This document shows positions 14,368 to 21,524 of a stretch of 32,140 nucleotides of DNA, in pieces. The position numbers and the translations under genes are program-made. The stretch's first letter is position 1. Every line of letters begins with the position of its first letter. Origin of the DNA: CAZYYO01 sp964650965 (GTDB lineage Bacteria > Bacillota > Clostridia > Lachnospirales > Lachnospiraceae); the NCBI GenBank assembly GCA_964650965.1, contig CAZYYO010000027.1, positions 1 through 32,140 of the forward strand. Reading direction: 5' to 3'. The notes beneath the pieces were generated by a model that saw only the letters and a list, made by a program, of their open reading frames with translations, ran no database searches and was not told where the DNA came from.

Positions 14368-15847
14368 TTGTTACCTCCTGATATTTTCTTAAAACGAAAT
14401 ACATTACCGTTCCTACATCCTCTTTACTGGTTGCCCATATCTTACCGCCGTGATCCTCAATAATCTTCTTAACAATAGATAGACCAATACCACTTCCTCC
14501 TGCTGCAGAATTTCTAGATGCATCTGCACGATAGAAGCGATCAAACACATAGGGCAAATCCTTGGCCGGAATTCCTTTTCCACTATCCTCTATCTCAATT
14601 TGAACAAAATCTCCTACATCCTTCACCCGCAGATTAATGGTTCCATTGCCAACTCCCATATACTTAATAGAATTCCCAATAATATTATGGATAACCCGCG
14701 TCAGCTGTTCCGGATCAGCAATAATTAGCACATCATTATCTACATAATTAAAGTAAGACAGACGAATATGCTGATTTTCCAAATCCATTCCAATCTCCTC
14801 TACGCAATCCATAAAATACGCATTTACATTAATTTTCTGGAAATCATATGGAATCTTATTGGTATCAATCTTACTATATAGGGTCAGCTCATTAATCAGG
14901 GTATTCATTTCATTTGTTTTATTATAAATGGTCTTCAAATATGCCTGCTGCTTCTCAGGTGTATCAGCCACGCCATCTAGCAATCCCTCGGAATACCCCT
15001 TGATTGCTGTAATTGGCGTCTTCAAATCATGAGCAATATTGGAAATCAGGTTCTTCTGCTCTGCCTCTGCATCCAGTTTCTCCTGGGCATTCTTCTGCAA
15101 ACGTTTTCTCATGTCCTCAAAGGCATTGCACAGCTCACTCATTTCATCCTTACCCTTTGGTTCTATGGTAAAGTCCAGATTTCCCTCTTTAATGTTCTCT
15201 GCCGCCTTCACCAGCTGACGAAGCTGTGGCACCAGTCCACCATAGGTCCAGGTAATAAGAATCGCTGCGGTAAAAATCAAAATCAAAATGACTGAAATCA
15301 TAAAATCAATCTGCATCTTCTTAACCTCTGGCACCACGGACTTCGCTGTAGTCACAATAAAGATACTTCCCTGGTCTCCATCTGAAAAACTAAAATCAAT
15401 CTGGCGAAGCAATGCGGGAGTATCTCCATCTACATATACTACCACATTATCCATATTCTCATTGTCCCCATAATCAGGCAATGCCTGCTCTGCTACCTCA
15501 TTATCCTCATCAGCCCCATTATATATAATACTGTCTGCTTTTCGAATCATAAGATAAGAGCATTTCGTCTTTAGCTTATCATTTTCCGCTACCAGCTTGT
15601 CCTGGTCTAGCAGTGTATCCGGATTGTTTTGTACTGTGGCCTCCATCTCCTTATACTCCTCCGTAGTATAGCGGCTAAGCATCTGAAGGGAATTGGCCAG
15701 ATATTCGTAATCCCCATCCACTCCGTACATGTTGTTAATGGACTTGGCCTGAAGCATACGGAATCCATATAACAGACAGCCTGCAAGAATAATAGGAACA
15801 AATATAATAATACAAAATGATATAATTAATCTTTTTTTCAGTTTCAA
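14357..15847 (-). CDS. Membrane sensor histidine kinase
   Basis: A 496-aa kinase, partner of the overlapping OmpR-type regulator. Transmembrane helix 1 is at about 7-28 (LIISFCIIIFVPIILAG), an extracytoplasmic sensor region at about 30-180, and helix 2 at about 182-203 (FMISVILILIFTAAILITW). HAMP lies at about 205-255. HisKA has NIAHDLKTPITAIKGYSEG with His273. HATPase motifs are NSIKYMG (N box), DSGKGIP (G1), VFDRFYRA (F) and GGSGIGLSIVKK (G2). The start codon is TTG at 15847, chosen because GAGGTG lies 6-7 nt before it and the hydrophobic helix follows directly. A TGGTAAGAT extended -10-like element ends at about 15866, which would give a very short leader; I hold it loosely. Signal unknown. 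Confidence 0.93.
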   Translation of the reverse strand: MKLKKRLIISFCIIIFVPIILAGCLLYGFRMLQAKSINNMYGVDGDYEYLANSLQMLSRYTTEEYKEMEATVQNNPDTLLDQDKLVAENDKLKTKCSYLMIRKADSIIYNGADEDNEVAEQALPDYGDNENMDNVVVYVDGDTPALLRQIDFSFSDGDQGSIFIVTTAKSVVPEVKKMQIDFMISVILILIFTAAILITWTYGGLVPQLRQLVKAAENIKEGNLDFTIEPKGKDEMSELCNAFEDMRKRLQKNAQEKLDAEAEQKNLISNIAHDLKTPITAIKGYSEGLLDGVADTPEKQQAYLKTIYNKTNEMNTLINELTLYSKIDTNKIPYDFQKINVNAYFMDCVEEIGMDLENQHIRLSYFNYVDNDVLIIADPEQLTRVIHNIIGNSIKYMGVGNGTINLRVKDVGDFVQIEIEDSGKGIPAKDLPYVFDRFYRADASRNSAAGGSGIGLSIVKKIIEDHGGKIWATSKEDVGTVMYFVLRKYQEVTNEQ

Positions 15848-15933
15848 GTTATCACCTCTACTGCTATCTTACCATTTCTTTCGCCGCTAGCCTATGGAAA
15901 ACAACTAAAATTTCTATAAACTTTTTATATACG

Positions 15934-15970
15934 AAAAAGCAGACCAGAAAATGTTACCATCTGGCCTGCT
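15934..15970 (-). terminator. Intrinsic terminator of metK
   Basis: On the minus strand AGCAGGCCAGA (15970-15960) pairs with TCTGGTCTGCT (15948-15938), 11 bp including one G-U pair, and is followed by TTTTT. It lies 24 nt past the metK stop and separates metK from the sensor-kinase operon. Confidence 0.9.
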
Positions 15971-15994
15971 GTTACCTGTTATGTACTTACGATT

Positions 15995-17176
15995 CTATAA
16001 ATATTTCTTCAAAGCTTCTACCTTGTCTAATGCTTCCCATGGAAGGTTCAAATCATTACGTCCAAAGTGTCCATAAGCTGCTGTCTGCTTGTAAATTGGT
16101 CTTCTTAAATCCAACATCTTAATGATGCCGGCTGGACGAAGGTCGAAGTGCTCTCTTACGATTTCAACCAGCTTGTCATCTACCAATTTTCCTGTTCCAA
16201 AGGTATCCACCATAATAGAGGTTGGCTGAGCTACACCAATTGCATAGGATAACTGGATTTCACATTTATCAGCAAGACCTGCTGCTACAATGTTCTTGGC
16301 AACGTAGCGAGCTGCATAAGCTGCAGAACGGTCAACCTTCGTGCAATCCTTACCGGAGAAAGCACCACCGCCGTGACGAGCCATTCCACCGTAGGTGTCA
16401 ACAATAATCTTACGTCCTGTCAAACCGGCATCTCCGTGAGGTCCACCAATTACAAAACGTCCCGTTGGATTAATGAAGAACTTGGTCTTATCATCAATTA
16501 ACTCTTTTGGAAGAATTGGATCAAAGACATATTTTCTAATATCTTCATGAATCTGTTCCTGGGTTACATCCTCATCATGCTGGGTAGATAATACCACTGC
16601 TTCTAATCTCTTAGGCTTACCAGCTTCATCATATTCTACAGATACCTGGGTTTTACCATCTGGTCTTAAGTAAGAAAGGGTTCCATCCTTGCGAACATTG
16701 GTAAGCTGTAAAGCTAATCTATGAGCAAGAGAAATTGGATATGGCATATACTCCTCTGTCTCATTGGATGCATAGCCAAACATCATACCCTGATCACCGG
16801 CTCCGGTATCTAAATCATCTGTAAGCTCTCCGGCTTTTGCCTCTAATGCTTTGTCAACACCCATTGCAATATCTGCTGACTGCTGATCTAATGCAACCAT
16901 AACTGCACAGGTATTTCCATCAAAGCCTGTCTTAGCATCATTATATCCGATTTCATTTACGGTATTACGAACAATTGCAGGAATATCCAAGTTCGCTTTG
17001 GTTGTAATCTCTCCTGTTACCAGAACAAATCCGGTACATGCTGCTGTTTCGCAGGCAACACGGCTCATAGGATCTTGTGCCATGCAGGCATCTAAAATTG
17101 CATCACTAACCGCATCACACACCTTGTCTGGATGTCCTTCTGTGACAGATTCAGAGGTAAATAATAATTTTTCCAT
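15995..17176 (-). CDS. metK: S-adenosylmethionine synthetase
   Basis: Makes SAM from methionine and ATP, in the cytoplasm. The 393-aa product is of normal length and has the family motifs SVTEGHPDKVCDAVSDAILD at the N-terminus, the GAGDQGMMFGYA loop (about 120-131), and GGAFSGKDCTKVDRSAAYAAR (two blocks) with the active-site lysines. I chose the ATG at 17176: AAGGA precedes it at 5 nt and the family starts here. An in-frame extension to 17410 exists but only translates the riboswitch. The gene stands alone, with its own promoter, a SAM-I riboswitch in the leader and a terminator behind it, so its expression should fall when SAM is plentiful. Confidence 0.97.
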   Translation of the reverse strand: MEKLLFTSESVTEGHPDKVCDAVSDAILDACMAQDPMSRVACETAACTGFVLVTGEITTKANLDIPAIVRNTVNEIGYNDAKTGFDGNTCAVMVALDQQSADIAMGVDKALEAKAGELTDDLDTGAGDQGMMFGYASNETEEYMPYPISLAHRLALQLTNVRKDGTLSYLRPDGKTQVSVEYDEAGKPKRLEAVVLSTQHDEDVTQEQIHEDIRKYVFDPILPKELIDDKTKFFINPTGRFVIGGPHGDAGLTGRKIIVDTYGGMARHGGGAFSGKDCTKVDRSAAYAARYVAKNIVAAGLADKCEIQLSYAIGVAQPTSIMVDTFGTGKLVDDKLVEIVREHFDLRPAGIIKMLDLRRPIYKQTAAYGHFGRNDLNLPWEALDKVEALKKYL

Positions 17177-17243
17177 TTGATTCCTTCTTTCCTGGCCTAA
17201 GGCCAATTCTGTTAATAAGTCTTTATTTCTCAAATTGGGAAAT

Positions 17244-17266
17244 AAAAAAATCCGCGTAAGCGGATT
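17244..17266 (-). terminator. Riboswitch-controlled terminator before metK
   Basis: AATCCGC (17266-17260), loop TTAC, GCGGATT (17255-17249) and a run of seven T on the minus strand. It lies between the SAM-I aptamer and the metK RBS and is the natural off-switch of the expression platform. Confidence 0.9.
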
Positions 17267-17288
17267 CAATTGTCTAAGATAATCAAAT

Positions 17289-17388
17289 CCCCTTATTGTT
17301 CGAGTAACTCGCTCAGGTTGGCACCTTCCTACTTGGGGTTGCCGTGGCTTCATCGATCCTTTGTATCTCCACCACTCTGAATAAGAGA
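17289..17388 (-). ncRNA. SAM-I (S-box) riboswitch aptamer
   Basis: On the minus strand the P1 stem is CTTATT (17385-17380) with AATAAG (17297-17292). The conserved S-box core follows in order: CAGAGTGGTGGAG, GATGAAGCCACGGCAACC, AGGAAGGTGCCAACC, then the P4-type stem around GAGCGAGTTACTCG. The terminator 20-25 nt downstream and metK behind it complete a standard SAM-repressed transcriptional switch. Boundaries are judged by eye. Confidence 0.95.
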
Positions 17389-17430
17389 ACGGTCTATATG
17401 GAATTTTCAAATCTTTGTGACTTCTTTAAG

Positions 17431-17459
17431 AATTTACACCCATGTCCTATGTTTGTCAA
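17431..17459 (-). promoter_or_regulatory. Promoter of metK riboswitch transcript
   Basis: A perfect TTGACA (17459-17454), 17 nt, and TAAATT (17436-17431) on the minus strand. The start near 17424 lies about 35 nt before the aptamer. Confidence 0.6.
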
Positions 17460-17522
17460 TGGATTACCACCTTCATTTTCTATCTGTTGTAGCCAGGATA
17501 TATACAAATATATAAAATTGTA

Positions 17523-17552
17523 TTGCAATCCATTGGTTTATGCATATATAAT
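17523..17552 (+). promoter_or_regulatory. Promoter of the HD-GYP gene
   Basis: TTGCAA (17523-17528), 18 nt, and a perfect TATAAT (17547-17552), about 30 nt before the start codon. It is divergent from the metK promoter, the -35 boxes being about 64 nt apart. Confidence 0.6.
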
Positions 17553-17586
17553 GCAATTAGTGTATTTTTTAGATTTGGGGGAAAAT

Positions 17587-18648
17587 ATGAAAAAAACAGC
17601 CGTTAAAAACCTGAAGCCAGGTATGGTTCTTGCAAAGTCCATTGCTACTAAGCACGGACAATCCATCGCTTCTGCACACACAGTACTTACTGCACCACTG
17701 ATTGCCCGTCTTTCCTTCTATAAGATTGATAGTGTGGATATCGAAGAGAATACTTCCACTCTGGCATCAACCTATTCTTACTCACAAAAGCTAAAGCAAA
17801 GTCAAAATTTTCAAGATTTTCAATTAAATTATTCCAAAGGAATGGCTGAATTAAAAATGCAGTTTGATCACATCTGTAAAGGGGATGCTACCATATCCTA
17901 TGACTGTTTGATTCAGGAAGCCGAGACTGTTTTTGCTGCCAAGACCTCTTTGGAGTTATTCGATATGCTTCACCATATGAGAGGCATTGATGACAGCATC
18001 TTTGCCCATTCCATTAATGTTGCTTTGATTGCCAGAGCTATGGGGCGATGGTTGAAGCTGTCTAAAGCAGATTTAGATCTCTTAACCGTTGCCGGACTGC
18101 TTCATGATATTGGCAAAACACAGATTCCCGATGCAATCCTTAACAAGCCTGGGAAATATTCTCCGGAGGAATGGACCCTAGTACAGCAACATCCTCTGCT
18201 GGGACACAAGCTGTTGAAACCAATGGAGCTGGATAATCGCATTAAGCTGGCTGCCTTGCAGCACCATGAGAGACAGGATGGTTCCGGATATCCAAGAGGT
18301 CTTGGTGGTGATGAGATTGACGACTTTGCATCCATTGTCGCCATTGCTGATGTATATGACGCAATGACTGCTGCTAGGTCCTACCGGGTTCCCATGTGTG
18401 CATTCCAGGTAATTGCCGCCTTTGAAGATGATGGATTGCAGAAATATAACACCAAATATATTCTTACCTTCTTAGAACGAATTGCCAATGCATATCAAAA
18501 CAGCCGTGTTATTTTAAATGATGGGCAAAGCGGACAAATCATCTATATCAATAAGGGCTTTCTATCAAAGCCTGTGATACAGACGGACGAGGGCGTTATT
18601 ATTGATTTATCCAAAGATCATGATTTATATATCAAATCAATGGTGTAA
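17587..18648 (+). CDS. HD-GYP domain protein, probable c-di-GMP phosphodiesterase
   Basis: The only plus-strand gene. The 353-aa protein has an N-terminal DUF3391-like segment (1-50, starting KNLKPGMVLAKSI) and a helical linker. A full HD-GYP domain lies at about 120-300: His141 in AHSINVA, LLHDIGK with His173-Asp174, HHERQDGSGYPRGL at 226-239 and AIADVYDAMTAARSYR at 252-267. All metal and signature residues are intact, so hydrolysis of c-di-GMP (or another cyclic dinucleotide) is expected. The C-terminal 45 residues form a small extra domain with DGQSGQIIYINKGF. The ATG at 17587 was chosen because GGGGG precedes it by 5-6 nt and a promoter lies just upstream; the frame stays open further back only by chance. 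It is convergent with murA and shares its terminator. It complements the GGDEF domain at the right end of the window. Confidence 0.93.
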   Translation: MKKTAVKNLKPGMVLAKSIATKHGQSIASAHTVLTAPLIARLSFYKIDSVDIEENTSTLASTYSYSQKLKQSQNFQDFQLNYSKGMAELKMQFDHICKGDATISYDCLIQEAETVFAAKTSLELFDMLHHMRGIDDSIFAHSINVALIARAMGRWLKLSKADLDLLTVAGLLHDIGKTQIPDAILNKPGKYSPEEWTLVQQHPLLGHKLLKPMELDNRIKLAALQHHERQDGSGYPRGLGGDEIDDFASIVAIADVYDAMTAARSYRVPMCAFQVIAAFEDDGLQKYNTKYILTFLERIANAYQNSRVILNDGQSGQIIYINKGFLSKPVIQTDEGVIIDLSKDHDLYIKSMV

Positions 18649-18650
18649 TA

Positions 18651-18699
18651 AAAAGCGAGATTAGATATCATTTCTTCAATGATTTCTAATCTCGCTTTT
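18651..18699. terminator. Bidirectional terminator between HD-GYP and murA genes
   Basis: AGCGAGATTAGA (18654-18665) pairs perfectly with TCTAATCTCGCT (18685-18696), flanked by AAA before and TTT after, so a T-run follows the stem on both strands. An inner ATCAT/ATGAT pair extends the hairpin. Confidence 0.9.
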
Positions 18700-18729
18700 C
18701 TTATACCTGTCTATGGAACGTGAAGATAT

Positions 18730-20022
18730 CTAGGATACCTTCAATACAAATTTCTGAATCTCTTTCTCCGAGGTAGTTTTCTCAATCTGTGCTCCCAAAA
18801 GCTGCAGCTTCTTCTCAAACTCCTCATATCCTCTTTGAATATAATGAATATCATCTACGATGGTAACACCATCTGCCTGCAATCCAGCAATCACCAAAGC
18901 TGCTCCCGCACGTAAATCCGGTGCACTGACTCTGGCTCCTGTATAATGATGTACGCCATTAATAATGGCGATATTGCTTTCCACCTTAATATTGCCGCCC
19001 ATACGAGCCAGCTCATCTACATATTTAAACCGATTCTCAAAAATACTTTCTGTTACTGTGCTAGTACCCTCTGCCAATCCCAGAACCACTGCCATCTGTG
19101 GCTGCATATCTGTAGGGAATCCAGGATAGGGTAAGGTTGTTACTTGAGTATGCTGTAGGGGCTTGCTTGCAACTACACGTACTGCATCATCAAATTCCTC
19201 TACCTCACAGCCTGCCTCAATCAGTTTAGCTGTAGTTGCCTCTAAATGCTTCGGAATTACATTCTTCACAGTTACGTCTCCACGGGTTGCCGCTGCTGCA
19301 AACATAAAGGTTCCCGCTTCAATCTGATCCGGGATTACAGAGTATTCTGTCTTATGAAGCTTCTCCACACCTACAATACGAATCACATCCGTACCTGCAC
19401 CACGGATATTTGCCCCCATACTGTTTAAGAAATTGGCAACATCTACCACATGAGGCTCTTTGGCAGCATTTTCAATAATGGTCTTTCCTTCTGCTAATGC
19501 TGCTGCCATAACGATATTAATGGTAGCGCCAACAGAAACCTTATCCAGATAGATATGATTTCCCACTAACCGGTCTGCTTTGGCCGATATCAGACCATAA
19601 CTGATATCCACATCTGCTCCCAGTGCGCGAAATCCCTTAATATGCAAGTCAATAGGGCGACTTCCGATATCACAACCTCCTGGAAGTGCCACCTCTGCCT
19701 TCTTATATTTACCTAATAGCGCTCCTAGAAGATAATAGGACGCACGAATTCTCTTAATATATTCATAGTCTACACTTAAGCTGCCAATATGCGCACCATT
19801 AATCTTGACCGTATGCTTATCAATCCGCTCAACAATGGCTCCAATGTCAGCCATGGCTCCTAGAAGAACATTAATATCATTTACATTTGGCAGGTTATCT
19901 ATTGTTACGGTCTCATCCGTCATGATGGAGGCAGCCAAAATCGCCAGCGCTGCATTTTTCGCTCCGCTGATTTCCACTTCTCCCACTAACGGTGTTCCAC
20001 CTTTTATTACATATTGTTCCAT
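18730..20022 (-). CDS. murA: UDP-N-acetylglucosamine 1-carboxyvinyltransferase
   Basis: First committed step of peptidoglycan synthesis: transfers enolpyruvate from PEP to UDP-GlcNAc, in the cytoplasm. The 430-aa product has the conserved Lys22-Asn23 (SGAKNAALAIL), the catalytic-loop Cys117 in PGGCDIGSRPID (the fosfomycin target), and DLRAGAALVIAGLQADG near the end. Firmicutes often carry two murA copies; one copy is seen here and I cannot tell which paralogue it is. The ATG at 20022 was chosen because GAGGTG precedes it by 4 nt and the family starts MEQYVIKGG. The gene stands alone with one near-perfect promoter and a second candidate further up. It ends before the bidirectional terminator. 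Confidence 0.96.
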   Translation of the reverse strand: MEQYVIKGGTPLVGEVEISGAKNAALAILAASIMTDETVTIDNLPNVNDINVLLGAMADIGAIVERIDKHTVKINGAHIGSLSVDYEYIKRIRASYYLLGALLGKYKKAEVALPGGCDIGSRPIDLHIKGFRALGADVDISYGLISAKADRLVGNHIYLDKVSVGATINIVMAAALAEGKTIIENAAKEPHVVDVANFLNSMGANIRGAGTDVIRIVGVEKLHKTEYSVIPDQIEAGTFMFAAAATRGDVTVKNVIPKHLEATTAKLIEAGCEVEEFDDAVRVVASKPLQHTQVTTLPYPGFPTDMQPQMAVVLGLAEGTSTVTESIFENRFKYVDELARMGGNIKVESNIAIINGVHHYTGARVSAPDLRAGAALVIAGLQADGVTIVDDIHYIQRGYEEFEKKLQLLGAQIEKTTSEKEIQKFVLKVS

Positions 20023-20055
20023 TTCACACCTCGATACTTTTTCAACAAACACATT

Positions 20056-20085
20056 ATTATAGTAGCGATTCAATTCTTTTGTCAA
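20056..20085 (-). promoter_or_regulatory. Proximal promoter of murA
   Basis: Perfect TTGACA (20085-20080), 18 nt, perfect TATAAT (20061-20056) on the minus strand, about 35 nt before the murA ATG. An inverted repeat GGGAA-N5-TTCCC (20086-20100) abuts the -35 box and may be a regulator site. Confidence 0.8.
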
Positions 20086-20167
20086 GGGAATGTTCTTCCC
20101 GATTTGTGTACAATTTTAGGAAAAAAGATATTGCATCTATTCTTTTAATTTTAAGCTCATCATGTGA

Positions 20168-20197
20168 ATTATACCACACCTTGACCCACGGGGTAAA
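20168..20197 (-). promoter_or_regulatory. Second, distal promoter upstream of murA
   Basis: TGGTATAAT, an extended -10 with a perfect TATAAT (20173-20168), and TTTACC as -35 (20197-20192) at 18 nt, minus strand. It would give a murA transcript with a leader of about 140 nt. The interval to 20269 holds nothing else I can name. Confidence 0.5.
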
Positions 20198-20269
20198 TAT
20201 TTATCTATGTTTAGTATATTCTTTTTTGAAGAGAGGGTGACTGCTTTCTGATTTTATCCAATAACTACC

Positions 20270-20314
20270 AAAAACAGCAGGTGTATTTTCCTAAGAATCT
20301 TTCACCTGCTGTTT
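20270..20314 (-). terminator. Intrinsic terminator of the PrsA-like gene
   Basis: AAACAGCAGGTG (20314-20303) pairs over 12 bp with CACCTGCTGTTT (20283-20272), followed by further T on the minus strand. It lies 25 nt past the stop of the PrsA-like gene. Confidence 0.9.
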
Positions 20315-20338
20315 CTATTTTTGTATTAATTTCCAATA

Positions 20339-21406
20339 TTATTCCTGCGTTGTAGTATCCGTTTTGTCTGTGGTGTCGCTGTTGTTTGTTGTCTCTGCTG
20401 CCTTAAACAAATTCTTAAAGGTAACCTTTGCCCACTGCTTCTTGTCAACGGTCCATTTGTCATCCTTCTTCCAGCCATCTAAGATATCATTGTAATAGTC
20501 TGTCTTCTTCTCTTCTGCAAGAGATTCCATCTTAGTAGCTGTAGCCTCTTCATCATATGCCTTGTCCAAACGAATAACGTAATAGCCAGTGCCTTCTACC
20601 TCAATAACGTCCGATACCTGTCCTTCGCTTAATGCATCTGCTGCCTTAATTACCGCTTCGTTCATTGTGGAATAATCCTCATCTGCTCCATAAGAATAAG
20701 TAGATGCTGTCTGTCCCAATACTGTTACGGTAGTATCAAAATCTGCAGAGGTAGCCAGGGTTTCTGCCTGAATCTTCTGCATTGCTACTTCATCCTCCGT
20801 AAGTGCTACCGCATTACCGGAAGAATCTGTGGTAGACTGGGTATTAAATTCTACATAAGAGAAGGTTCTCTGTGCTGCTTCTTCGTTGGTAACCGTTGCA
20901 TCTGCCTTGGCCTCAATGGCACTGGTCATCTTCTGGGTGTAGGTATTTAGGGTGAGCATGGTCTTTACATATTCTTCTGTAGCTCCCAGCTGCTCAATCG
21001 CTTCCTCAGAATTGTTTTTCATAAAGTCCTTGGCTGCCTGGTCAATCTTCTCCTGCTCCTCATCAGTGATGGTAACATCATATTCCGATGCATGAGCTTT
21101 GAGAAGATAGGATTCTTCGATTTGTTCCAATACATTGGACTTCACATCCTCTTCAAAAGTATTGCCTTCGCCATAGAGATCCTGGCTCCACATATCTTCT
21201 CCAAAATAGTTAATATAGGTCTCGTCATATAGTGCCTGACTATATTTTGCCACAAAATTACCATAGCCTAAAGAAATCGTCTCCTGACTCTCTCCTTCAA
21301 ATATGGTTGCCAGCTTGGCATCCTTATTCATAGCACATCCGGTCAATCCTGTGGTACATACCAAAAGCAGTGCCGCTGCTGCTGTTGCATATTTTCTCAT
21401 TTTCAT
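20339..21406 (-). CDS. PrsA-like lipoprotein foldase (PpiC/parvulin family)
   Basis: A 355-aa exported lipoprotein. The signal peptide is MKMRKYATAAAALLLVCTTG, with lipobox LTGC, so Cys24 would be lipidated. A SurA_N-like helical region follows (about 50-170, with VLEQIEESYLLKAHASEY). A parvulin-type rotamase region lies at about 185-290, with FSYVEF, a glycine-poor DFDTTVTVLGQTAS stretch and SEGQVSDVIEVEGTGYYVIRL. The tail is rich in Thr, Asp and Lys and disordered. It should help fold secreted proteins at the outer face of the membrane. The rotamase domain is divergent and may be chaperone only. The start at 21406 has GAGAGG 6 nt upstream; an in-frame extension crosses the leader hairpin. 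It has its own promoter and terminator, just downstream of mfd. Confidence 0.88.
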   Translation of the reverse strand: MKMRKYATAAAALLLVCTTGLTGCAMNKDAKLATIFEGESQETISLGYGNFVAKYSQALYDETYINYFGEDMWSQDLYGEGNTFEEDVKSNVLEQIEESYLLKAHASEYDVTITDEEQEKIDQAAKDFMKNNSEEAIEQLGATEEYVKTMLTLNTYTQKMTSAIEAKADATVTNEEAAQRTFSYVEFNTQSTTDSSGNAVALTEDEVAMQKIQAETLATSADFDTTVTVLGQTASTYSYGADEDYSTMNEAVIKAADALSEGQVSDVIEVEGTGYYVIRLDKAYDEEATATKMESLAEEKKTDYYNDILDGWKKDDKWTVDKKQWAKVTFKNLFKAAETTNNSDTTDKTDTTTQE

Positions 21407-21429
21407 ACAATACCTCTCAATAAATCCTT

Positions 21430-21464
21430 GACCCATTTTTGTATTTGCTCCTGGCAAATGGGTC
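21430..21464 (-). other. 5'-leader hairpin of the PrsA-like gene
   Basis: GACCCATTT (21464-21456, minus strand) and AAATGGGTC (21438-21430) are exact reverse complements of 9 bp. A competing inner stem TTTGC/GCAAA sits within the loop. The hairpin begins a few bases after the predicted transcription start (about 21471), leaving the RBS free. Confidence 0.6.
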
Positions 21465-21477
21465 TACACTAAAGCCT

Positions 21478-21506
21478 ATTATATACGTTTTGCCTCAGGC
21501 AGGCAA
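21478..21506 (-). promoter_or_regulatory. Promoter of the PrsA-like gene
   Basis: TTGCCT (21506-21501), 17 nt and a perfect TATAAT (21483-21478) on the minus strand, in the 118-nt gap after mfd. Confidence 0.7.
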
Positions 21507-21524
21507 CTGAACTTTTTGTGAAGC

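Noticed and set aside
17177..17410. N-terminal extension of MetK by 78 residues
   Set aside because: It translates the SAM-I riboswitch and terminator; the family start and RBS are at 17176.
17344..17586. Plus-strand extension of the HD-GYP frame by 81 residues
   Set aside because: It runs antisense over the metK riboswitch and across the HD-GYP promoter; a good RBS precedes the ATG at 17587.
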